Below are positions 15,833 to 22,026 of a stretch of 64,000 nt of DNA, in pieces. A program made the translations under genes and the position numbers. How positions within the stretch are numbered: position 1 is the stretch's first letter; each line of letters starts with the position of its first letter. Under the pieces are notes generated by a model. That model ran no database searches. It worked only from the letters and a program-made list of their open reading frames with translations, and was not told the origin of the DNA. The stretch comes from JAJYIV01 sp964499955 (GTDB lineage Bacteria; Patescibacteriota; Patescibacteriia; UBA9934; GWF2-40-263): contig CAZCMI010000002.1 of assembly GCA_964499955.1 (NCBI GenBank), positions 3,486 through 67,485 of the forward strand, in the 5' to 3' direction.

Positions 15833-17008
15833 CTATAACTTCACGCCGGCCGCTTCCGCGCCCTCGCCGATCCATTTGGTGACGGCCGCGCGGTCGGCGT
15901 TGCGGTTCACCAACGTGGCGCCCACCACGCGCCCGCCGCGGACGAACAACTGGGCCACGCCGCCCTCCGCCGCGGACCCGTACGCAACGACCTGGTCGGC
16001 GGCTTCCCGCACCGTGTCGCCCACGAAGATGATTTCCAGCCCCAGCACGTTGGTGGCGTAGGAGGAAACAAGGCGGAACGGCGCACGTTCTCCCGTTATC
16101 ATCTTGGCAACCGCACGACCCTGCATCTGCGCGCTCATCCAATTTCCCGCCATGCGCGGGCGGCCAACCGTAACGTCGAAGAACTCGGCGACGTCCCCCG
16201 CCGCATATACGCCGGGTACGTTGGTTTCCAAATATTCGTTCGTCCGGATACCGGCGCCGACCTCCACGCCTGCCTCGCGCAACCACCCGAGGTCCGGCTC
16301 AATGCCTACGCCCACGCCGAGCAGTCCGCATGGGAAGCGGCCTTTGTCCGTCACCAAGGCTTCCACGTGGCGGTCGCCTTCCACGCCGCGCACCGCGGCG
16401 CTCGGCACCACTTCCACACCGCCTTCCGCCAACTGCTTGGCGATCAACGCGCCGCTCTCGGCGTCCAACACGCGCGACCAGAAATGCGGTCCGCGATGCG
16501 CCACCGTGCACGGCACGCCGAAATGCGCGAAGAGATTGACGTACTCGCAGGCGATGAACCCGCCGCCATAGACAACCGCGCGGCCCGTTGGCGGCACCTC
16601 CCGCAGCAACTGCAGCAGATGGTCCGCGTCGTCCAAAGTGCGGAAATACGACATGCCGCGCCGGTCCTCGTGCAGCGGGCGCACGTCCCCGCCGGTGGCG
16701 AGCAGCACGGCGTCGTACGGCAATTCCCGACCGTTCGACAACCGTACAAAGCGGTTGCGAACGTCCAAATGCTCCGCCCGCTCCCCGGTGATCCATTCGA
16801 TATTCTGCTCCGCGTACCAGGTTTCCTTCTTCAAAAACACCCGTTCGCGCGGCACCTTGCCCTTCAGATAATGCGGCAACAACACCCGGGAATAACACGG
16901 ATGCTGTTCTTCGCTGATGATGGTGACGTCGGCGTCGGGCCGGCGTTTGCGCAGCTCTTCGGCCGCCAAGGTGCCCGTGATGCCGCCGCCGAGAACGAGG
17001 AAGCGCAT
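15833..17008 (-). CDS. FAD/NAD(P)-dependent oxidoreductase (pyridine nucleotide-disulfide class)
   Basis: The protein has 391 residues. An N-terminal FAD Rossmann fold has VLGGGITG (residues 5-12) and the acidic end IISEE, then CYSRVLLPHYL as in nitrite-reductase/rubredoxin-reductase relatives. The second nucleotide-binding fold has VVYGGGFIACEY (about 145-156), and the FAD-closing motif VPGVYAAGDVAEF lies near residue 265. It probably passes electrons between NAD(P)H and the ferredoxin encoded 17 nt upstream. It is the last gene of the Fe-S operon. No redox-active CxxC pair is visible, so disulfide reduction is unlikely. Confidence 0.85.
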   Translation of the reverse strand: MRFLVLGGGITGTLAAEELRKRRPDADVTIISEEQHPCYSRVLLPHYLKGKVPRERVFLKKETWYAEQNIEWITGERAEHLDVRNRFVRLSNGRELPYDAVLLATGGDVRPLHEDRRGMSYFRTLDDADHLLQLLREVPPTGRAVVYGGGFIACEYVNLFAHFGVPCTVAHRGPHFWSRVLDAESGALIAKQLAEGGVEVVPSAAVRGVEGDRHVEALVTDKGRFPCGLLGVGVGIEPDLGWLREAGVEVGAGIRTNEYLETNVPGVYAAGDVAEFFDVTVGRPRMAGNWMSAQMQGRAVAKMITGERAPFRLVSSYATNVLGLEIIFVGDTVREAADQVVAYGSAAEGGVAQLFVRGGRVVGATLVNRNADRAAVTKWIGEGAEAAGVKL

Positions 17009-17025
17009 AGGTCGCGACGCGGTGG

Positions 17026-17307
17026 TTACATTTCCGGAAACAGCTGCGTCCCCGCTTCGTCGTAGATGAAGATGGCCAGCGTGGGGCAGGACTGTGCGGC
17101 CAAGATGATCGTTTCCTTTTCGTCTTCGGTCACCTCCAGCACGCGTTCGTAGACGCGCGTGGGGTCCGGCACCGGGGCGGGCGCTCCGTGGTCCAGCACG
17201 TACGCCTTGTTTTCGTCGTTCATTTGGAACGTGCTCGGATCGACCGTCACGCACGAGGCGGCGCCGATGCACAGGTCCGGGTCCACTTTCACAGTGAGTT
17301 TGGGCAT
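17026..17307 (-). CDS. Ferredoxin with three cysteines ([3Fe-4S] or single-cluster type)
   Basis: The 93-residue protein has C13-IGAAS-C19 and C74-P, the layout of single-cluster ferredoxins in which the second cysteine of CxxCxxC is replaced (here by Ala16). Proteins with this pattern usually carry a [3Fe-4S] cluster, or a [4Fe-4S] cluster with a non-Cys ligand. An acidic surface suits a carrier role. It is encoded between the NifU-like scaffold (12 nt) and the FAD oxidoreductase (17 nt), its likely partners. Confidence 0.85.
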   Translation of the reverse strand: MPKLTVKVDPDLCIGAASCVTVDPSTFQMNDENKAYVLDHGAPAPVPDPTRVYERVLEVTEDEKETIILAAQSCPTLAIFIYDEAGTQLFPEM

Positions 17308-17319
17308 AACGAATGCGGG

Positions 17320-17994
17320 TTAGACGCCGAAATATTTCTCGCGATAGAACCGGATCAGGTCCTCCACGGCGGGCAGGACGCCCGGGTTGCCGATGCCGAC
17401 CTTCGTTTTGGCCTGCACCTGCTCGAGCGTGTGCGCGCCTTCCAGCACGGCTTCTTCGATGTCATGGTCCGTGACTTTGGACACGGGATCCACCAGGCGG
17501 GACGCTTCGGCCACCACGCGGTCGAACTTCTCCGCACGGCGGTAGTAGTCGTTGATGGCGTCGCGCAGGGCTTTGTCGCACAGCACGGAGCAGTGGAACT
17601 TGCGCTGCGGGAGCCCGCCCAGGCGTTCCATGATGTCCTGGGGTTTGAGCTTGCGCGCTTCTTCCAGGGTGAGGCCGCCGTTTTCCGTTACCATCACCGA
17701 GGCCATGGAGGTGGACGCGATGGCGCTGCCGCAGCCGAAGGTCTTCCATTTGAACTCCGCGATGCGTTCCGTGTCCGGATCCACGCGCAGCCAGACGCGC
17801 AATTCGTCCCCGCAGGCGGGCGAGCCCACCTTGCCCACGGCGTTGAAGCGGGACACGTCTTCGTCCCCCTGCACGAAGTTCTTGGGGTTGAAGAAATGTT
17901 CCTTCACCTCGGGCGTGTAAAACCAGGACTGGCCGCCGTCTTTCGACGCGACGTCGCCTTGCGTGCCGGGAACGGCGGGTTGAGCGTGGGACAT
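17320..17994 (-). CDS. NifU/IscU-like Fe-S cluster scaffold with a cysteine-free C-terminal domain
   Basis: This 224-residue protein has the IscU fold, with the three cluster-binding cysteines in context: GSPACGDE (C61, D63), WKTFGCGSAIASTS (C88) and HCSVLCDKALRDAI (C135/C139). Residues 165-215 (VTDHDIEEAVLEGAHTLEQVQAKTKVGIGNPG) align with the [2Fe-2S] BFD-like domain of NifU, but all four BFD cysteines are replaced (the CGxC turn reads GIGNPG). The first domain should still assemble clusters with the cysteine desulfurase of the same operon; the second is probably structural. It starts 90 nt after the peptidase gene. Confidence 0.85.
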   Translation of the reverse strand: MSHAQPAVPGTQGDVASKDGGQSWFYTPEVKEHFFNPKNFVQGDEDVSRFNAVGKVGSPACGDELRVWLRVDPDTERIAEFKWKTFGCGSAIASTSMASVMVTENGGLTLEEARKLKPQDIMERLGGLPQRKFHCSVLCDKALRDAINDYYRRAEKFDRVVAEASRLVDPVSKVTDHDIEEAVLEGAHTLEQVQAKTKVGIGNPGVLPAVEDLIRFYREKYFGV

Positions 17995-18084
17995 AGGAAG
18001 AACATCAATGTTGAGTGATGATAGACCGCATCGACGGGGAAAGTAAAGGCATGCAGGCCCGTTGCCGGAGGCGCGCTGAAACGG

Positions 18085-18936
18085 TTATTCCAGCAGTATT
18101 GCCCGCACCTGTTGTTCAAGAATCTTTCGATCTACCTGCAGAAGGTCTTGTGGTCGAAGGTTCTCCCGGCGCATAAATTCTTCCGTGAACCAAAGCCCCG
18201 CGAAATATCCTGATCGGTATTTGAAGATATTGTTTGGATCGTTCGCAAGAAACAATTCGTTCTGTTCTGGAGATTCATTCCATTGTTCGTATATGACCTT
18301 ACCCAGTTCTGACAAATGCTCCTTGCAATCAGACATCCACCGATCTGCTTGGGTGGGCGGTAAATAATCTGCCCAGAGAGCCGTCGTGTCGCCACAATCA
18401 AGGACATGCTTGGTCAGACAGGTTGCCATCCCTTCGGTCAGGAATTGACGCCCCGTTTGCTGCTGCTCTTTCTTTGACGTGAAGAAAAATTCCGGACGCG
18501 CTTGATAGTGGAGGGCGTGCACGATTTCGTGCGTCACGAACACGTCGACTTGTTTTTCCGTTTCATACGCTTCCACCGGAATCCAAACCGTACTTTTCCC
18601 CTGTTCCAGAAACGCGTGGCCGTTACTCGTTCCCTGCCCAACAAAGAGCACGAGGGAAAGATCGTGTATCCGCAGTCCTTTTCGTACCATCGTTTCCTCA
18701 ATGATAGGCAGACGCGTGCGTAAAAGATGTTGCTTCTGCTGCAGGTCCCGTTCGGAAAGCACAGGAACCCCGTCCATCGGCCGTTTCGCCCAGTACGAAA
18801 AATAATGCGCAAACAAAGAAGGTGCTGTTTGCACATATTCTTCAAAACGATTTTGACGAATGACGAGGTCTTTATAGACGTCCGTAAGATCAGTGATACG
18901 CATACCTTCACACGTAAAGGACGACCTCGTACTCAT
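18085..18936 (-). CDS. Putative zinc metallopeptidase (HExxH, DUF2268-like)
   Basis: The 283-residue protein carries HEIVH at 136-140 and a downstream TEGMA (Glu168), the layout of gluzincin peptidases such as DUF2268-type putative proteases. No signal peptide or membrane helix is seen, so it should be cytosolic. Its ATG overlaps the TGA of the cysteine desulfurase gene (ATGA at 18933-18936), which fixes the start and implies coupled translation. Base composition is lower in G+C (about 48% in sampled lines, against more than 60% in neighbours), which suggests later arrival in the operon. Substrate unknown. Confidence 0.65.
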   Translation of the reverse strand: MSTRSSFTCEGMRITDLTDVYKDLVIRQNRFEEYVQTAPSLFAHYFSYWAKRPMDGVPVLSERDLQQKQHLLRTRLPIIEETMVRKGLRIHDLSLVLFVGQGTSNGHAFLEQGKSTVWIPVEAYETEKQVDVFVTHEIVHALHYQARPEFFFTSKKEQQQTGRQFLTEGMATCLTKHVLDCGDTTALWADYLPPTQADRWMSDCKEHLSELGKVIYEQWNESPEQNELFLANDPNNIFKYRSGYFAGLWFTEEFMRRENLRPQDLLQVDRKILEQQVRAILLE

Positions 18937-20138
18937 TGAAAATACTTTTCGTCCACGCGCACGGGGGAGATTGCGCGCAGCTTGGCCACCAAGGGCGGCA
19001 GGACGTCCAACACGTAGTCGATGTCCTCTTGCGTGGTGGAACGGCCCAGGGTGAAGCGCAGCGAGCCGTGCGCCACTTCGTACGGCAACCCGAGCGACAA
19101 AATCACGTGGCTGGGGTCGAGTGAGGCCGACGTACAGGCGGAACCGGTGGAGGCGTACACGCCCGCGGCATCCAAATACAGCAGCAGGGCCTCGCCTTCC
19201 ACGTCCAAGAAGGACACGTTGGCGTTGTTGGGAAGGCGTAGCGAAGGATGGCCGTTCAACCGCGTTTTCGGCAGGGCCAGCAAGCCGTTGATGAGCCGGT
19301 CGCGCAGCGGAATGAGGCGCGCGTTTTCCGCCTCGCGGTCTTCTTGGGCGAGCGTGAGCGCTTCGGCCAAACCGACGATCCCGGCGACGTTCTCCGTGCC
19401 GGGGCGAATGCCGCGCTCCTGCGCCCCGCCGAAGAACAGCGGCCGCAGTTTCAACCCGCGCCGCGCATACAGCACGCCCGCTCCCTTGGGACCGTAGATT
19501 TTCGACCCGTTCAAGGTGAGAAAATCAACGTGGAGTTTGACCACGTTCATGTCGAAGGTTCCGGCGGCTTGGCAGGCGTCGGTGTGGAAGGCCACGGCGC
19601 ACCTGGGGTTGGCCGCGCGGAACTTCGCCACGGCCGCGCCAATTTCCGCCACGGGCTGGACGGTGCCGATTTCGTTGTTGGCATACATCACCGACACCAG
19701 CACGGTGTCCGGGCGCAGGGCTTCCGCCACCTGCTTGGCCGTCACCACGCCGGAGCGGTCGGGGCGCAGATAGGTCACCTCGAACCCTTCCTTCTTTTCC
19801 AAAAACTGGGCGGCTTCCAGCACGGCCTGGTGTTCCATGGCCGTCGTCACGATATGCCGGCCCTTGTCCGCGTACATGCGGGCGTAGCCCAACACCGCCA
19901 GGTTGTCGGATTCCGTTCCGCCGGAGGTGAACAGGATTTCGTCGGGGCGGGCGCCGAGCGCTTCGGCGATGCGCGCGCGGGCCGCGTCCACGGCGTCCTT
20001 GGCGCGCTTGCCTTCCGTGTGGAAGCTCGACGGATTCCCGTGCGCCTGCGCCAAAAACGGCCGCATGGCCTCAAGGACCCGCGGGTCAAGCGGCGTGGCG
20101 GCGGCATGGTCGAGATACACGCGGCGGAGGGCGTTCAT
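18933..20138 (-). CDS. Cysteine desulfurase (NifS/IscS family)
   Basis: The protein has 401 residues with all class V aminotransferase landmarks: YLDHAAATP at the start, TSGGTESDN (71-79), the cofactor-stacking His103, HTDACQAAG (185-193), the PLP lysine in NGSKIYGPKG (Lys213), and the catalytic cysteine in STGSACTSAS (Cys335) on a mobile loop. It takes sulfur from cysteine as a persulfide for Fe-S assembly on the NifU-like scaffold two genes downstream. It lies 49 nt after the YHS-like gene and overlaps the peptidase gene by 4 nt. Confidence 0.95.
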   Translation of the reverse strand: MNALRRVYLDHAAATPLDPRVLEAMRPFLAQAHGNPSSFHTEGKRAKDAVDAARARIAEALGARPDEILFTSGGTESDNLAVLGYARMYADKGRHIVTTAMEHQAVLEAAQFLEKKEGFEVTYLRPDRSGVVTAKQVAEALRPDTVLVSVMYANNEIGTVQPVAEIGAAVAKFRAANPRCAVAFHTDACQAAGTFDMNVVKLHVDFLTLNGSKIYGPKGAGVLYARRGLKLRPLFFGGAQERGIRPGTENVAGIVGLAEALTLAQEDREAENARLIPLRDRLINGLLALPKTRLNGHPSLRLPNNANVSFLDVEGEALLLYLDAAGVYASTGSACTSASLDPSHVILSLGLPYEVAHGSLRFTLGRSTTQEDIDYVLDVLPPLVAKLRAISPVRVDEKYFQ

Positions 20139-20187
20139 AGCTGGTTGACGGTACCAACCAAACGCCCGTCCGTCCAGGCGGCGCGCC

Positions 20188-20388
20188 TTATTCTTCCTCT
20201 TCGTCCAAGGCCAGCAGGTACCGCTCCGGATCCTCCAAAAAATCCTTCAGGCATTCTTGGCGGTCGAAGGCGAGCAGTTGGCCGTGATGGTTCTCCACCA
20301 GGGCCTGGCGCATATCGGGAATGGGGGCGTCGCACACGGGGCAGGTCGCGGCGTCTTGGGCGGCTTCTTGTTCAAAACGGATGGTCAT
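20188..20388 (-). CDS. Small YHS-like metal-binding protein
   Basis: The 66-residue protein holds CPVCDAPI (C16, C19), QECLKDF (C46) and DPERYL near the end. This is the order of the YHS domain (CPVCG...CxxxFxxDPxxY), a small metal-binding fold often tied to metal transport. It starts 8 nt after the VIT1-type transporter stop and precedes the cysteine desulfurase by 49 nt, so an iron or metal handling role fits. The usual aromatic residues before the last Cys are partly replaced, so the call is moderate. Confidence 0.6.
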   Translation of the reverse strand: MTIRFEQEAAQDAATCPVCDAPIPDMRQALVENHHGQLLAFDRQECLKDFLEDPERYLLALDEEEE

Positions 20389-20396
20389 ACGGTGAA

Positions 20397-20939
20397 TTAC
20401 CACAAATGCCGCACGGCCCAGCCAATGCCGTAGCCGATGGCGGCGGCGCTTAACGAAACGACGAGCATTTCCGCACCCCCGCGCGCCAGCGGGCGGCGCG
20501 ACACGGACGCGGCGAACATGCCGACGGCAAACAGCGTGACGGCCGTCAGCGCGATGGCCACGACGGAGGCGGCATTGAGCGCGTCCATGAAGATGAACGG
20601 AGCGAGCGGAATGCAGCCGCCCAGCACGTAGAAGACGCCCATGACGGCGGCCGCGCGGGCGGGGCGCGCCCGCAGGCCGTTGGCCTTCTTGCCTTCCTCC
20701 CGCAGGATTTCCGTTTCCGCCTCCAGGGCGGACTTGGAGGAGAGGAAACTCCCGGCGGTCATGGACACGGCTTCCACGGCCACCAGGACGATGCCGGAAA
20801 GGATGACGATGTAGCGGTCCTGCGCCCCGGCGGCAATGCCCACCACCGCCCCGAGCGTGGACACCAGGCTGTCTTCCAGTCCGAACACGATTTCCCGAAT
20901 GAATTTCGCCAGCGACCGGCGCCCGACCGTTCCGTTCAT
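20397..20939 (-). CDS. VIT1/CCC1-family iron/manganese transporter
   Basis: The protein has 180 residues and five membrane helices. The start FGLEDSLVSTLGAVVGIAAG and EAVSMTAGSFLSSKSALEAE match the first two helices and the SMxxGxxLSxxS motif of VIT1/CCC1 transporters, which move Fe2+ or Mn2+ out of the cytosol in exchange for protons. The cytosolic metal-binding domain between helices 2 and 3 is short. The ATG at 20937-20939 is preceded by TATACT with a 9-nt gap, so the mRNA should be leaderless. It heads the iron/Fe-S operon. Confidence 0.85.
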   Translation of the reverse strand: MNGTVGRRSLAKFIREIVFGLEDSLVSTLGAVVGIAAGAQDRYIVILSGIVLVAVEAVSMTAGSFLSSKSALEAETEILREEGKKANGLRARPARAAAVMGVFYVLGGCIPLAPFIFMDALNAASVVAIALTAVTLFAVGMFAASVSRRPLARGGAEMLVVSLSAAAIGYGIGWAVRHLW

Positions 20940-20948
20940 ACGGCGGCA

Positions 20949-20954
20949 AGTATA
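20949..20954 (-). promoter_or_regulatory. -10 box of the iron/Fe-S operon (leaderless start)
   Basis: TATACT on the minus strand ends 9 nt before the ATG of the VIT1-type gene, which places the transcription start at or next to the A of the start codon. Confidence 0.6.
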
Positions 20955-20965
20955 GCACGCTCTGG

Positions 20966-20971
20966 TATACT
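20966..20971 (+). promoter_or_regulatory. -10 box for the host-attachment-like gene
   Basis: TATACT, 31 nt before the ATG at 21003 and divergent from the VIT1-type promoter. No -35 element is evident. Confidence 0.4.
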
Positions 20972-21002
20972 CAAAACACATTCACTTCCCCTTTGGTTCC
21001 CT

Positions 21003-21443
21003 ATGCACATCCCCGAACCCTTGCGCGCGTTTGCCGCGCCCACCTACATCGTCGCCACGGACAACGTCCAAGCGCGCGTTTATCGCGCCGACGGGCGGGA
21101 AATCGAACCGGTCCTGCATCTGTCCACCAAAACGGACGACCTGCCCGGCGAACGCTCCGCGGTAAAACTCGGCGGCGGGCAAATGTCCTCCGCCGAACCG
21201 GAAGACGACCGGCAGGAATGGTCCCGCGAACGCCTGTACGACCAACTCAACCACGAACTCTTGGCCAGGCTGAAAAACGGCGAATTCCAAGAGGTGGCCT
21301 TCACGGTCCCACAGGAAAACGTCGAATTGTTCAAGGAATCCCTGCATATCGACTTGCTCAAGCGCACCGTGGCGTTCGTGCCGAAGAACCTGGTGGGCGA
21401 AGATCTCGTGGACTTGGCCGCCCACGTGCAGGAAGAACGGTAA
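21003..21443 (+). CDS. Host-attachment-protein-like (PF10116-like, bacterial eRF1-fold) protein
   Basis: The protein has 146 residues. TYIVATDNVQARVYRADGREIEPVLHLS at the start, a middle with RERLYDQLNHELLARLKNGEFQEVAFTVP, and an end with VPKNLVGEDLVDLAAHV match, in order, the 'protein required for attachment to host cells' family. That family belongs to the archaeo-eukaryotic release factor (baeRF) fold and is thought to act on stalled ribosomes; its name comes from Agrobacterium. The assignment is from remembered motif order, not from a search. Confidence 0.55.
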   Translation: MHIPEPLRAFAAPTYIVATDNVQARVYRADGREIEPVLHLSTKTDDLPGERSAVKLGGGQMSSAEPEDDRQEWSRERLYDQLNHELLARLKNGEFQEVAFTVPQENVELFKESLHIDLLKRTVAFVPKNLVGEDLVDLAAHVQEER

Positions 21444-21456
21444 AACATACCCAAAC

Positions 21457-21486
21457 GAAAACCCCGCCACGCGGCGGGGTTTTTGA
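21457..21486 (+). terminator. Intrinsic terminator
   Basis: ACCCCGCCACGCGGCGGGGT (21461-21480) followed by TTTTTGA, 14 nt past the preceding stop. Confidence 0.85.
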
Positions 21487-21509
21487 TCTTCCCTCATCTT
21501 CCTTCCCTC

Positions 21510-21689
21510 TTAGTGCATCAAGCTCCACAGCCGGTCTTCCACGGAGATGATATTGGCTCCGTACGGAAGCGCGGTCCATCCGGCCGCGGCATGCGCCGTA
21601 GCGGGAGCGAGCAACCCGACGAATGGCGTGAACGGGCTGCACAACACGGCGAGCGCCAACGCGCTGGCGGACAGACGGCGGAAGGTCAT
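21510..21689 (-). CDS. Small secreted peptide, hypothetical
   Basis: This 59-residue frame starts MTFRRLSASALALAVLC and has a good signal peptide with a cleavage site near ATAHA-A, leaving about 25 residues (GWTALPYGANIISVEDRLW). The shorter ATG at 21687-21689 is preferred because the signal peptide starts there. No SD or family support; the main argument is the signal peptide in an otherwise empty gap. Confidence 0.4.
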   Translation of the reverse strand: MTFRRLSASALALAVLCSPFTPFVGLLAPATAHAAAGWTALPYGANIISVEDRLWSLMH

Positions 21690-21766
21690 AAGCCTTATGG
21701 TTTGGTAACCGATAAATGAGTTTGGGTAGTAGTGTACCACGGATCACCAAAGCCGCTGTGGAAAAC

Positions 21767-21801
21767 AAAAAACGCACGTCCGATGTTGGACGCGCGTTTT
21801 T
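21767..21801 (-). terminator. Terminator after tRNA-Cys
   Basis: CGCACGTCC-gatgtt-GGACGCGCG with one mismatch, flanked by A6 and T6 runs, so it can work both ways. Confidence 0.75.
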
Positions 21802-21877
21802 GGAGGCCACGGCCGGGGTCGAACCGGCGCATAGCGGTTTTGCAGACCGCCGCGTTAACCACCTTCGCCACGTGGCC
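21801..21877 (-). tRNA. tRNA-Cys (GCA)
   Basis: The reverse complement folds with acceptor GGCCACG/CGTGGCC, D-arm GGCGAAGGTGGTTAACGC, anticodon arm GCGGTCTGCAAAACCGC (anticodon GCA), T-arm GCCGGTTCGACCCCGGC and encoded CCA. Confidence 0.95.
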
Positions 21878-22026
21878 GCGTAACGCGTTGGGAATGTAGC
21901 AAAATTGCGGATGGGACGCAACGGGAGCCGCACCCGCTCGAAAACGCTTCAATTTTTCGCTGTGTTCCGCTATCATCCCTTGTAATATACCCATCTTTCC
22001 TTTAGGATCTCTTCTTTCCCTTTTCT

